NCBI GenBank assembly: GCA_030602315.1
Contig: JAUVZY010000004.1
Location: 62,001-126,000 of the forward strand
Direction of reading: 5' to 3'
DNA: 64,000 bases
Origin: Pseudomonadaceae bacterium
GTDB taxonomy: Bacteria; Pseudomonadota; Gammaproteobacteria; Pseudomonadales; Pseudomonadaceae
Of the stretch, positions 18,244 to 26,279 are shown in pieces (within the stretch, counting starts at the first letter, position 1; the number at the start of each line of letters is the position of its first letter). The notes under the pieces were generated by a model that worked only from the letters and a program-made list of their open reading frames with translations, had not been told where the DNA came from and did no database searches. The position numbers and the translations under genes are program-made.

Positions 18244-18259
18244 AGCAGGCGTCGTGCCA
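18244..18259 (-). promoter_or_regulatory. Sigma-54 promoter of the porin gene
   Basis: Minus-strand TGGCACGACGCCTGCT, one mismatch to consensus and exact spacing; the same -24/-12 pattern as the nasC promoter. Confidence 0.8.
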
Positions 18260-18323
18260 GTGTGTGTTTTTTTTAGGAATTACGCGCTTTTAGTGGCGCA
18301 ACTTCAATGTTATGCCGGCTTTT

Positions 18324-18340
18324 TGCACCAAACTTGGTAA
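18324..18340 (-). promoter_or_regulatory. Possible NtrC-type enhancer half-sites upstream of the porin promoter
   Basis: TGCACCAAACTTGGTAA resembles the NtrC dyad GCACCA-N3-TGGTGC but with a 4-bp spacer and a degenerate right half. A second GGGTGCA lies near 18366. They are about 65-120 bp upstream of the sigma-54 promoter, a normal enhancer distance. Weak evidence. Confidence 0.3.
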
Positions 18341-18412
18341 TGATTCTGAGCAGTTTGGTTTAAGCGGGTGCAAATATTCGGAAGTTTCATTTCGTTGTAC
18401 GGGCTCAATAAA

Positions 18413-18438
18413 AAAGCCCGCCGGGTCGGGCGGGCTTT
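18413..18438. terminator. Bidirectional-looking terminator after the NIT-like gene
   Basis: AAAGCCCGCC and GGCGGGCTTT form a 10-bp stem with a short loop. On the minus strand it follows the NIT-like gene (stop at 18487) and is flanked by an A/T run (TTTTTTATTG), so it should end that operon before the porin promoter. Confidence 0.82.
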
Positions 18439-18486
18439 AATTGGCCGGTAGTTTGGTCGGAAGTTATAAAAGGCTGAGTCTTGGTG

Positions 18487-19182
18487 CTAGCCGAGCGATT
18501 GGCGGATGGTCTGCAGGCGGCCGTCGATGATCGGGGTGATCAGGCCGAAGCACTCGGCCGGCGCCAGTGAGACGCGGGTCGCTTCGATCAGCTCGCGGCG
18601 CAGCCGCTCCACCACCGAAACCACGCTGCCGCTGGCTGTTGGGCCGGTCAGGCGCTGGCACAGGTAGCGCAGTTGCACCTGCAGGTCCAACGGGCAGCGT
18701 TCGTGCTGGGCGGCGCGCACCGACAGGCCGCGCAGGCGTCCCAGATCTTCCAGCCCACGGCAGGCTTCGCTGATCCCGGCGACCTTGCGTCCCTGGCGCA
18801 GGCTCAGCTCCAGCTCCAGCTGGTGAATGGCGGTGAGCAGGTGCTCGATCAGCCGGCAGTGACCGGCGAAATCCTGCGGAGCCAGGCGCAGGGCGTGCCA
18901 CTGTTGCTGATGCGGTGCGGCACTGGAGCTGGCATCCCAGTCCCGCCAGAGGTCGTCGAGCTGCTGGGCGATGGCCTGCCGCTGCTGCTCGGCGCCGCTG
19001 TCGCGCTGCCCGCCGAGGGCTCGGTGTTTTTGCACCAGCTGGAGCATTTCCAGGGCGCGGTGCAGCAGGCCGATCTGGTGTGCATCCATGTGCTGGTGGT
19101 GCTGCAGCATGGCCAGTCGATTGAGCTGCTGGCCGAGCAGCAGCAGGGCGGCGCCGATGCTGAGGGCGATGAGCAATTCCAT
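18487..19182 (-). CDS. Membrane-anchored NIT-like (nitrate/nitrite-sensing-like) protein
   Basis: Protein of 231 aa without an obvious name. Residues 1-20 are one transmembrane helix (LLIALSIGAALLLLG), followed by a His-rich stretch (QHHQHMDAH) and an all-helical domain. Two segments recall the two halves of NIT domains: LQLVQKHRALGGQ (about 46-58) and LGRLRGLSVRAA (about 143-154), each with an arginine where NasR uses Arg to hold nitrate; the end SPAECFGLIT-like (LAPAECFGLI) also fits. The assignment is by eye and needs a profile search. Its ATG is 3 bp after the stop of the upstream chemoreceptor, so the two are translationally coupled and share the nas-type leader. Confidence 0.62.
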   Translation of the reverse strand: MELLIALSIGAALLLLGQQLNRLAMLQHHQHMDAHQIGLLHRALEMLQLVQKHRALGGQRDSGAEQQRQAIAQQLDDLWRDWDASSSAAPHQQQWHALRLAPQDFAGHCRLIEHLLTAIHQLELELSLRQGRKVAGISEACRGLEDLGRLRGLSVRAAQHERCPLDLQVQLRYLCQRLTGPTASGSVVSVVERLRRELIEATRVSLAPAECFGLITPIIDGRLQTIRQSLG

Positions 19183-19185
19183 GGG

Positions 19186-20298
19186 TCAGTCCTTCTCGGT
19201 CAGGGTGGTCAGGTAACGGGTCAGCGTGTGCAGATCGCCGGCCTGGCGACGCTGCGCCTGGACGCCTTCGGCGATGCGTTCGAGCTGCTCGCGCAGCAGC
19301 AGGTTGCTCTGGTGATGTTCTTCCAGGGCGTGCTGCAAATGGTCGAGTTCGGCGAGGCTGCCCTGGCTGTGGCGCGCCAGCTGATCGAGCTCCTGGCTCA
19401 GCGCGGAGCTGCGTTCGCCCGCCTGCTCCAAGAGCACGTGGTGCTGGGCGACCTCCGCTTCCACCCGGGCAATGGCTTGGCCAATGGTGGCGACTACCGC
19501 GGCGATGTCCTGGGCGGCCTGGTCGCTGCTCTCGGCCAGTTTGCGCACCTCCTCGGCCACCACGGCGAATCCGCGCCCATGCTCGCCGGCACGGGCGGCT
19601 TCGATCGAAGCGTTCAAGGCGAGCAACTGGGTCTGTTTGGCCACCGACTGGATGCCGGTCGCGGCGACCGCCACGGCGCTGGCGTCTTCCTGCAGCCGGT
19701 GCACCGCCTGGGCGGTGCGGCTCATGCTGGCGCGCACGTCGGCCATGTTGCCGGCCACCAGCAGGGCATTGTCGCGGCCGGTCTCGCTTTCCCGGTGGGC
19801 GCGGGCGAATGCCTGCATGGCGCGCTGGCCGAGCTGGTGAATCTGCTCGAGGCTCGCACTCTGCTGGTCGGCGGCGGCACTGATGGTCAGTACTCGCTCG
19901 CTCTGCGACTGGCTGCTGCGCTCGGCGCCGTCGGCCATTTGATCGAGCGCGGTGCTGGAAAAACGTACCTCGCTGCGCAGACGCTCGTTGTCCTGCAGGC
20001 GGGCGTGGTAATGCGCGGCCAGGGCTTCTTCGGCATCGCTCAAGCCCAGCGGTTTGCCCAGTTCGGCCAGCAGTGCGCCAAGGTGCCGGTTGCGGCGGTG
20101 CTGGTTGTGCAGGACGGCCAGATAGAGCCCGAGCGTGGCACAGCCGGCGACAATGGCGCCGGCCTGCTCGCCGGCCAATGCCAGGCCGAGGGCAAGGGCG
20201 CCACTGGCGGGAGACAGCCAGAGCAACGCGCGCTTGGTGCCGGGCCAGGCCAGACGGCGCTGGCGCAGCGGCGCATCGAACGAAAGGCTCTGATTCAT
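19186..20298 (-). CDS. Methyl-accepting chemotaxis protein lacking a ligand-binding domain
   Basis: Chemoreceptor of 370 aa. Two closely spaced transmembrane segments occupy about residues 24-65 ([12 protein letters not shown], then [16 protein letters not shown]) with only a tiny loop between them, so there is no periplasmic sensor domain; no HAMP or PAS is evident. The signalling tip [20 protein letters not shown] and [20 protein letters not shown] is canonical for CheA/CheW coupling. I use the ATG at 20298 ([11 protein letters not shown]); longer frames run into the leader. It sits behind a sigma-54 promoter with a nas-type attenuator and is coupled to the NIT-like gene, suggesting it takes its nitrate input from that partner (inference). 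Confidence 0.88.
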   Translation of the reverse strand: MNQSLSFDAPLRQRRLAWPGTKRALLWLSPASGALALGLALAGEQAGAIVAGCATLGLYLAVLHNQHRRNRHLGALLAELGKPLGLSDAEEALAAHYHARLQDNERLRSEVRFSSTALDQMADGAERSSQSQSERVLTISAAADQQSASLEQIHQLGQRAMQAFARAHRESETGRDNALLVAGNMADVRASMSRTAQAVHRLQEDASAVAVAATGIQSVAKQTQLLALNASIEAARAGEHGRGFAVVAEEVRKLAESSDQAAQDIAAVVATIGQAIARVEAEVAQHHVLLEQAGERSSALSQELDQLARHSQGSLAELDHLQHALEEHHQSNLLLREQLERIAEGVQAQRRQAGDLHTLTRYLTTLTEKD

Positions 20299-20417
20299 GC
20301 GGCGTGCTCCCCGGTCGGGGGATGAAGGGTGCTCGCAGTGCCGACCGGCATTGGCGGGTGAATTGAGTCGCGCAGCAGACAGCAGCGTTGGCACATGAGG
20401 CGATCTCCAGGCCAGAA

Positions 20418-20472
20418 ACAAAAAAAGGCGTCGGGGGCGCCCGCTCGATGAGCAGGGGCCCCTGACGCCTTT
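20418..20472 (-). terminator. Leader terminator (attenuator) upstream of the chemoreceptor/NIT operon
   Basis: Minus strand AAAGGCGTC pairs with GACGCCTTT, with a further G/C-rich stem (AGGGGC with GCCCCC), followed by TTTTTTTG. It is 120 bp before the chemoreceptor ATG and about 55 bp after a sigma-54 promoter. The arm contains the shared GACAAAGGCGTC. A further hairpin (GCCGG, CGACC, loop ATAC, GGTCG, CCGGC) lies between promoter and terminator at about 20482-20506. Confidence 0.82.
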
Positions 20473-20527
20473 GTCAAAGGGGCCGGTCGACCGTATGGTC
20501 GCCGGCAATCTGTGGTAGCTGGCAATC

Positions 20528-20543
20528 AGCAAGATGCTTGCCA
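20528..20543 (-). promoter_or_regulatory. Sigma-54 promoter of the chemoreceptor/NIT operon
   Basis: Minus-strand TGGCAAGCATCTTGCT: perfect TTGCT -12 box, one mismatch at -24, exact GG-N10-GC spacing. The rest of the interval up to tpm (20544-20730) holds no gene that I can support. Confidence 0.78.
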
Positions 20544-20730
20544 GCTAGCGGCGGCAAGCGCGGAACCTGTCTAGGGCAGGCCTGTCGAGGCATCCAGGTT
20601 GACCATGACAGGGCGATCGCGCGTCGGGAGAGCGCCGTTGTTGGGCAGCGCAGAGCCACCGGTGCCGTTGTGGGGCGCAGGTTGCCATGCGTTCATGGCA
20701 GGATGACGGGCAATCGCAGAGGAGAACGGA

Positions 20731-21387
20731 ATGGACAAAGACTTCTGGTTGGCGCGCTGGGCGCAAAACGAAATCGGCTTTCACCTTAACTGCGTCAATC
20801 CGCATCTGCAGCGGCACTTCGGGCGGCTGGAGCTGGCGGCGGGCGAGCGGGTGCTGGTGCCGCTGTGCGGCAAGTCCCTCGACATGGCCTGGCTGGCCGC
20901 GCAGGGGCTGAGGGTGCTGGGGGTCGAGCTGGCGCCCAAGGCGGTGGAAGAGTTCTTTGCCGAGCAGGGGCTGAGTGCGCGGGTCGCTGACGAGGGTGCC
21001 TTCGTGCGCCATGCCGCAGGTGGGGTGGAGCTATGGTGCGGCGACGTGTTCGCGCTCGAGGCGTCGCAGGTGGCCGATTGCCTGGGCTGGTATGACCGCG
21101 CGGCGTTGATCGCGCTGCCGGCGGAGCTGCGCGAGCGTTATGTAACGCATTTGTCGGCCATCCTGCCGGCGTCCTGCCGTTTGCTGCTGGTGACGCTGGA
21201 TTACGACCAGGCCCGCATGGCCGGGCCGCCGTTCGCCGTGAGCGCGGAGGAGGTGGGGCGGTTGTTCGGCGGCGCCTGGCAGATCGAGTGCCTGGAGCGG
21301 CAGGAGGTGATCGGCGACAACCCCTCGTTCGTGGCGCGTGGGCTGGATTCGCTGGTGCAGTCGGTCTATCTGATTCGCCGCGCCTAG
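20731..21387 (+). CDS. tpm: Thiopurine S-methyltransferase
   Basis: SAM-dependent methyltransferase of 218 aa, the normal bacterial TPMT length. Family features: N-terminal FWLARWAQNEIGFH, the SAM-binding VPLCGKSLDMAWLA (about 43-56), VLGVELAPKAVEEFF and CGDVFAL. In Pseudomonas the enzyme methylates thiopurines and selenium/tellurium oxyanions (tellurite resistance). It ends at a terminator shared with the converging htpX. ATG at 20731 has GGAG (AGAGGAGAACGG) 8 bp upstream. Confidence 0.95.
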   Translation: MDKDFWLARWAQNEIGFHLNCVNPHLQRHFGRLELAAGERVLVPLCGKSLDMAWLAAQGLRVLGVELAPKAVEEFFAEQGLSARVADEGAFVRHAAGGVELWCGDVFALEASQVADCLGWYDRAALIALPAELRERYVTHLSAILPASCRLLLVTLDYDQARMAGPPFAVSAEEVGRLFGGAWQIECLERQEVIGDNPSFVARGLDSLVQSVYLIRRA

Positions 21388-21398
21388 GGGTGCAAACG

Positions 21399-21426
21399 AA
21401 AGGGGCGACCGAAGTCGCCCCTTTTT
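21399..21426. terminator. Bidirectional terminator between tpm and htpX
   Basis: AAAGGGGCGAC / GTCGCCCCTTT, 11 bp perfect stem, loop CGAA, T-run on the plus strand and A residues (GCAAACGAAA) giving Ts on the minus strand. It serves both converging genes and starts 11 bp after the tpm stop. Confidence 0.9.
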
Positions 21427-21428
21427 CG

Positions 21429-22304
21429 TCAGAGCCCGCGGCTGCGCAGGGCTTCGATGCGTTCTTCCAGCGGCGGGTGGCTGTAGAACAGACCGGCGAT
21501 ACCGTGCTTCTTGGCCGAGTTGATGCCGAAGGCGGTGAGGCTGTCGGGCATCTGCGCCGGTACTTCCTGCTCGGCGCGCAGGCGCTGCAAGGCGGCGATC
21601 ATGGCCCCCGTGCCGGCCAGGCGGGCGCCGGCGTCGTCGGCGCGGAACTCGCGCTTGCGGGAGAACCACATGACGATCATGGTCGCCAGGATGCCCAGCA
21701 CGATCTCGGCGAAGATGGTCGCGATCCAGTAGCCCAGACCATGGCCGTCCTCGTTCTTGAAGATGGCCTTGTCGACGAAGGTGCCGAAGATCCGCGCAAA
21801 GAACATGACGAAGGTGTTCACCACGCCCTGGATCAGGCTGAGGGTCACCATGTCGCCGTTGGCGACGTGGCCGATCTCGTGGGCCAGTACCGCACGCACC
21901 TCGTCCGGCGAAAAGCGCTCCAGCAAACCCTGGCTGACCGCGACCAGCGCGTCGTTCCTGTTCCAGCCGGTGGCGAAGGCGTTGGCCTCGTAGGCGGGGA
22001 AGATGCCCACTTCCGGCATCTTGATGCCGGCCTCGCGCGACAGCTGCTCCACCGTCTGCAGCAGCCACTGTTCATGACGGGTGCGCGGCTGGCTGATGAT
22101 TTCGGTGCGGGTGCTCATCTTCGCCATCCACTTGGAGAGGAACAGCGAGACGAACGAGCCGGCGAAGCCGAACACCGCGCAGAACACCAGCAGACTGCCG
22201 TAGTTCTGACCGGTGAAGCGATCCACGCCAAGTACCTTGAGGGTGATGCTGGCGATCACCAGTACCGCCAGGTTGGTGGCGAGGAACAACATTATGCGCA
22301 TCAT
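21429..22304 (-). CDS. htpX: Protease HtpX, zinc-dependent membrane endopeptidase
   Basis: M48 metalloprotease in the inner membrane, degrading misfolded membrane proteins together with FtsH; 291 aa. Seen: two N-terminal transmembrane helices ([20 protein letters not shown] and [20 protein letters not shown]), zinc motif HEIGH in [14 protein letters not shown] (about 140), further helices around [13 protein letters not shown] and [15 protein letters not shown], the third zinc ligand region FRADDAGA, and the C-terminal SHPPLEERI. Start at 22304 (MMRIMLF) is the family start; GGAGA is 8 bp upstream. Likely heat/envelope-stress induced, but no promoter was identified. Confidence 0.96.
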   Translation of the reverse strand: MMRIMLFLATNLAVLVIASITLKVLGVDRFTGQNYGSLLVFCAVFGFAGSFVSLFLSKWMAKMSTRTEIISQPRTRHEQWLLQTVEQLSREAGIKMPEVGIFPAYEANAFATGWNRNDALVAVSQGLLERFSPDEVRAVLAHEIGHVANGDMVTLSLIQGVVNTFVMFFARIFGTFVDKAIFKNEDGHGLGYWIATIFAEIVLGILATMIVMWFSRKREFRADDAGARLAGTGAMIAALQRLRAEQEVPAQMPDSLTAFGINSAKKHGIAGLFYSHPPLEERIEALRSRGL

Positions 22305-22415
22305 GAATCGGGCGTCTCCACGCGGAAAAAAGGCATGTTTGCCGGCGTATATTAGGTAGCCATAGGGGCTATTCAACCGGCCGACTATTTCAAGCTATGT
22401 CCCGTGCAGGGCGTT

Positions 22416-22856
22416 TCAGAGCGACTGCGCCGCCATCGGCGCCGGCTCGAACAGGTAGCGGGCAAAGTGCGAGAGGCGCTCGCTGTCATGCAGGTGCAGC
22501 GCTTCGCGCAGCTGGTGGGCGAGGGTGCCCTGCACGCGTTGCACGCTCGGCGGCAGGCCAGGATCTTGCCGGACGACGCAGCGGGTCAGGCGCAGGAAGG
22601 CCTTCTCGGTGAGCACCGCCTGGTCCAGTGCCTGGAACCGGATGGTCGACTCGTAGCGGATGAAGCCTTCCTCGGCCAGCCAGATCAGTGCGCTCAGGCA
22701 GCTCTGATGGCGTTTGCTGGGTAGGCCGAACTCGTCGGGCTCCTCGAAGCCGATCAGGTCCTCGACATACAGCGAAACCTTGCGCGGAAAGGACTGGAAC
22801 AGGATCAGCAGACCGGCGGCCACATCCTTGTAGAAGTCGTCGATCTGCAGATCCAT
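22416..22856 (-). CDS. Conserved hypothetical protein, 146 aa
   Basis: I do not recognise a named family. The sequence begins MDLQIDDFYKDVAAGLLIL and is a mixed helical, cytoplasmic-looking protein with no signal peptide or membrane segment. Codon usage is like its neighbours and the gene follows the aminotransferase (6 bp after its stop) on the same strand, so it is probably co-transcribed with it. The FQSFPRKVSLYVEDLIG stretch and the EEGFIRYES motif suggest a winged-helix-like fold, but this is only a guess. Confidence 0.8.
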   Translation of the reverse strand: MDLQIDDFYKDVAAGLLILFQSFPRKVSLYVEDLIGFEEPDEFGLPSKRHQSCLSALIWLAEEGFIRYESTIRFQALDQAVLTEKAFLRLTRCVVRQDPGLPPSVQRVQGTLAHQLREALHLHDSERLSHFARYLFEPAPMAAQSL

Positions 22857-22862
22857 GATCGC

Positions 22863-24074
22863 TTACTGCTGGTACGTCTTGAGGAAGTTGCCGATGCGGC
22901 CGATCGCCGACTCCAGGTCATCGACGCGCGGCAGGGTGACCACGCGGAAGTGGTCCGGCCACGGCCAGTTGAAGGCAGTGCCCTGGACGATCAGGAGCTT
23001 CTCGGAGAGCAGCAGGTCGAGGGCGAACTTCTCGTCGTTGTGGATCGGGCAGACCTTCGGGTCGATCTTGGGGAAGGCATACAGCGCGCCCATCGGCTTG
23101 ACGCAGCTCACCCCGGGGATGTCGTTGAGCAGTTCCCAGGCGCGGTTGCGCTGCTCCAGCAGGCGGCCGCCGGGCAGCACCAGATCGTTGATGCTCTGGT
23201 AGCCGCCCAGCGCGGTCTGGATCGCGTGCTGCGCCGGCACGTTGGCGCACAGGCGCATCGAGGCGAGGATGTCCAGGCCCTCGATGTAGCTCTTGGCCTT
23301 GTGCTTGGGCCCGGAGATCGCCACCCAGCCGGAGCGGAAGCCGGCCACGCGGTAGGACTTGGACAGGCCGTTGAAGGTCAGGCACAGCACGTCCGGCGCC
23401 AGCGAGGCGGTGGAGATGTGCTCGGCGTCGTCGTAGAGGATCTTGTCGTAGATCTCGTCGGAGAAGATCACCAGATTGTGCTGGCGCGCCAGTTCGACGA
23501 TCTGCTCCAGCACTTCCTTGGGGTACACCGCGCCGGTCGGGTTGTTCGGGTTGATCAGCACCACGGCCTTGGTGTTGCTGGTGATCTTGCGGCGCATGTC
23601 CTCGATGTCGGGGAACCAGTCGGCCTGCTCGTCACACAGATAATGCACCGGCTTGCCGCCGGAGAGGCTCACCGAGGCAGTCCACAGCGGGTAGTCGGGC
23701 GCCGGGATCAGCACCTCGTCGCCGTTGTTCAGGAGCGCCTGCAGCGCCATCACGATCAGTTCGGAAACGCCATTGCCGAGGTAGATGTCCTCGATGGTGA
23801 CGCCTTCGACCTTCTTCTGCTGGTAGTACTGCATCACCGCCTTGCGAGCGCTGAACAGACCCTTGGAGTCGCTGTAGCCCTGGGCGGTCGGCAGGTTGCG
23901 GATCACGTCGACGAGGATTTCCTCGGGCGCTTCGAAGCCGAACGGCGCCGGGTTGCCGATGTTCAGCTTGAGGATGCGATGGCCTTCCTCTTCCAGGCGC
24001 TTGGCGTGCTTGAGCACAGGCCCGCGAATGTCATAACAGACGTTGGCGAGCTTGTTCGACTTGTTGAACTGCAT
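22863..24074 (-). CDS. alaA: Pyridoxal-phosphate aminotransferase, AlaA-like alanine aminotransferase
   Basis: Class I/II aminotransferase of 403 aa. Motifs: LNIGNPAPFGF near the N-terminus, LGNGVSELI, INPNNPTGAVY (cofactor/substrate site), the aspartate in FSDEIYDKI, the PLP lysine in FNGLSKSYRVAG and substrate arginine in FRVVTLPR near the C-terminus. The overall pattern (MQFNKSNKL start, APDYPLWTASV) is that of the glutamate-pyruvate aminotransferase AlaA. The longer frame beginning at 24137 is not family-like; the ATG at 24074 is. Confidence 0.92.
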   Translation of the reverse strand: MQFNKSNKLANVCYDIRGPVLKHAKRLEEEGHRILKLNIGNPAPFGFEAPEEILVDVIRNLPTAQGYSDSKGLFSARKAVMQYYQQKKVEGVTIEDIYLGNGVSELIVMALQALLNNGDEVLIPAPDYPLWTASVSLSGGKPVHYLCDEQADWFPDIEDMRRKITSNTKAVVLINPNNPTGAVYPKEVLEQIVELARQHNLVIFSDEIYDKILYDDAEHISTASLAPDVLCLTFNGLSKSYRVAGFRSGWVAISGPKHKAKSYIEGLDILASMRLCANVPAQHAIQTALGGYQSINDLVLPGGRLLEQRNRAWELLNDIPGVSCVKPMGALYAFPKIDPKVCPIHNDEKFALDLLLSEKLLIVQGTAFNWPWPDHFRVVTLPRVDDLESAIGRIGNFLKTYQQ

Positions 24075-24257
24075 GATCCTGACTGTCCCGAAAGTGAGAG
24101 GCGCCGGAGTCGAATACGGCGGCGGCGGCGATGGCAAATCCTGGCAATGGAGGGCTCCATTGCCGGGCTTGGCCTTGAGAAGGACCGCATCATACGCTTG
24201 GCTTTAAGCCATGGAAAAGGTGAGTGAAGGCCTTTTTTCCCTACCTGAGGTGTAACG

Positions 24258-24650
24258 ATGAACAAGCTCGAAAAAACACTGGAAAGCTGGCGCGAGGAGC
24301 TCTCCGAGGAGCAGTTTCAGATCTGTCGGCTGGGCGGCACCGAGCGCGCGTTCACCGGCAAGTACTACGCGACCAAGACCCCCGGTGTGTACCACTGCGC
24401 CTGTTGCGAGGCGCCGCTGTTCGACTCCGATGCCAAGTACGATTCGGGCAGTGGCTGGCCGAGCTACTTCCAGCCGGTGAGCGACACGGCGATCAGCGAG
24501 CATCCGGATTCAAGCCATGGCATGCAGCGTATCGAAGTGCGCTGCGCCCAATGTGACGCGCATCTGGGGCACGTCTTTCCCGACGGGCCGCGCCCCACCG
24601 GGTTGCGCTACTGCATCAATTCGGCCTCGCTTGAGCTGCGGCCGCGTTAG
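24258..24650 (+). CDS. msrB: Peptide-methionine (R)-S-oxide reductase MsrB
   Basis: Repairs oxidised methionine (R-sulfoxide) in proteins using thioredoxin; 130 aa. The four zinc cysteines are visible as CACCEAP and [12 protein letters not shown]; the catalytic motif RYCINSASL carries the nucleophilic Cys. [10 protein letters not shown] is the substrate loop. GAGGTGTAACG precedes the ATG. It is divergent from the aminotransferase and is followed 10 bp later by a DUF815-type ATPase gene, probably one transcript. Confidence 0.97.
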   Translation: MNKLEKTLESWREELSEEQFQICRLGGTERAFTGKYYATKTPGVYHCACCEAPLFDSDAKYDSGSGWPSYFQPVSDTAISEHPDSSHGMQRIEVRCAQCDAHLGHVFPDGPRPTGLRYCINSASLELRPR

Positions 24651-24660
24651 TCGGGCCTGG

Positions 24661-25563
24661 ATGGAACTGGATCAAATGGATGCTGAACTGAAGCTGTTTC
24701 TTGCCCGCGCCGAGCAACTGATGGCGCGGGTCGAGCCGTGGTTGCCGCCGCCGCGGGTGGCGCTGGACTGGTCGGCCTGCCTGGCCGCGCGCTGGCAGCA
24801 TGAGCCGCGTGGCGGCTACCTGCTGCCGCTGGCGGTGAACCTGGATATCAGCCTGGACGATTTGATCGGCGTGGACCGCCAGCGCGAGCTTTTGAGCGCC
24901 AACACGCGGCAGTTCGTGCGCGGCTACCCGGCCAATCACGCGTTGCTCTGGGGGGCGCGCGGGACCGGCAAGTCGTCGCTGATCCGCGCGTTGCTGGCGG
25001 CGTTTGCCGGCGAGGGGCTGCGGTTGATCGAGATCGAGCGCGACCATCTGGCCGATCTGCCGCGTCTGGTGGAGCAGCTGGCCGGTCGCCCCGAGCGTTT
25101 CGTGGTGTTCTGTGACGATCTGTCGTTCGAGGCGGGCGAGGGCGATTACCGGGTGCTGAAAAGCGTGCTCGATGGCTCGCTCGAGCGCGCGCCGGACAAC
25201 CTGCTGCTGTACGCCACCTCCAACCGCCGGCACCTGGTGCCGGAGCGGCAAAGCGACAACGAGCACTGGCAGATGGTCGATGGCGAGCTGCACCCCAACG
25301 AGGCGGTGGAAGACAAGATCGCGCTGTCCGATCGTTTCGGTCTTTGGTTGTCGTTCTACCCGTTCAGCCAGCCGCACTACCTGAACGTGGTCCGCCACTG
25401 GATCGAGGTGCTGGCGCGGCAGGCCGAGCTGGCCTGGGAGTGGGATGAGGCGCTGGCGGTCGAGGCGGTGCGCTGGGCGACCGGGCGCGGCAATCGCAAT
25501 GGCCGCTGCGCCTATCAGTTCGCCCGCCAATGGGTCGGCGCGCAGCTGTTGCCGCGCGCCTGA
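24661..25563 (+). CDS. ATP-binding protein, DUF815 family (AAA-type P-loop)
   Basis: P-loop ATPase of 300 aa. Walker A is WGARGTGKSSLI (about 101-112), Walker B VVFCDDLSFE (about 147-156), and a sensor-type YATSNRRHLV follows, the signature set of DUF815 proteins. N-terminal ~75 residues are helical. No membrane segments. Function unknown; these proteins look AAA-like and are found next to housekeeping genes. Start at 24661 avoids the overlap with msrB; an internal ATG at 24676 is the alternative. Confidence 0.88.
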   Translation: MELDQMDAELKLFLARAEQLMARVEPWLPPPRVALDWSACLAARWQHEPRGGYLLPLAVNLDISLDDLIGVDRQRELLSANTRQFVRGYPANHALLWGARGTGKSSLIRALLAAFAGEGLRLIEIERDHLADLPRLVEQLAGRPERFVVFCDDLSFEAGEGDYRVLKSVLDGSLERAPDNLLLYATSNRRHLVPERQSDNEHWQMVDGELHPNEAVEDKIALSDRFGLWLSFYPFSQPHYLNVVRHWIEVLARQAELAWEWDEALAVEAVRWATGRGNRNGRCAYQFARQWVGAQLLPRA

Positions 25564-25573
25564 TGAGGGCGGC

Positions 25574-26248
25574 CTATTCGGCTTTGGCCAGTTTATCGCG
25601 CAGCTTCTGCAGCACCCACTGCTCACTTTGCAGCACCGCCTGGACCGCAGGCAGGGCGCAGATGCGTTGGTGATGCTGCCAGAGGCCCGGCCAGCGCGAC
25701 GCATCTAGCTGTTCGCCGCCGTATTGCAGGTTGACCCACTGGCAGGCGAGGGCAAGGTCGGCCAGGCTCAGGCTATCGCCCACGAAGAAAGCTTCTGTTC
25801 CAAGCTCGCGCTCGAGGTAATCGAGGTGACGCGGCAACTGGTCATCCAGGGCGTGGCGCACCGCGACCTCATCGCTCGCCTGGCCCATCGCCGGTTTGAG
25901 CAGGCGCTGGCCGAATACGGTGAAGGTCGCCAGCGGGGCGATCTCGTAGTCGGCGTACTTTTCCAGCCAGCGGATCCTGGCCGCCTGGCGTGCATCCTGC
26001 CCATACAGGCGCAGGGTGGCCGGGTAGGCATCCTCCAGGTACTGGCAGATCACCGCGGAGTCGGCGAGGGTGAACTCGCCATCGCGAAAAGCCGGTATCC
26101 GGCCGAGCGGGCTGATGTCGAAAAACCAGGCCGGCGGGGTGAAGGGCAGGACCACTTCGAGCTCGTGATCGAGTGCCTTTTTCGCCAGGCACAGGCGAAC
26201 CTTGCGCACGAAGGGCGAGAGGGGCGCGCCGTAGAGAATCCGGCTCAT
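25574..26248 (-). CDS. Glutathione S-transferase family protein
   Basis: GST of 224 aa: N-terminal thioredoxin-fold with YGAPLSPFVRKVRLCLA (catalytic Ser/Tyr region, residues ~6-22), the cis-proline segment GRIPAF and the glutathione-binding ADSAVICQYLED; C-terminal all-helical domain with SLADLALACQWV containing the N-capping box. Substrate unknown. Start at 26248; GGAG is about 8 bp upstream. Same strand as the next upstream hypothetical gene (31 bp). Confidence 0.93.
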   Translation of the reverse strand: MSRILYGAPLSPFVRKVRLCLAKKALDHELEVVLPFTPPAWFFDISPLGRIPAFRDGEFTLADSAVICQYLEDAYPATLRLYGQDARQAARIRWLEKYADYEIAPLATFTVFGQRLLKPAMGQASDEVAVRHALDDQLPRHLDYLERELGTEAFFVGDSLSLADLALACQWVNLQYGGEQLDASRWPGLWQHHQRICALPAVQAVLQSEQWVLQKLRDKLAKAE

Positions 26249-26279
26249 CGGGGTGTCTCCTTGGAGGGTGGTCGGCCGA

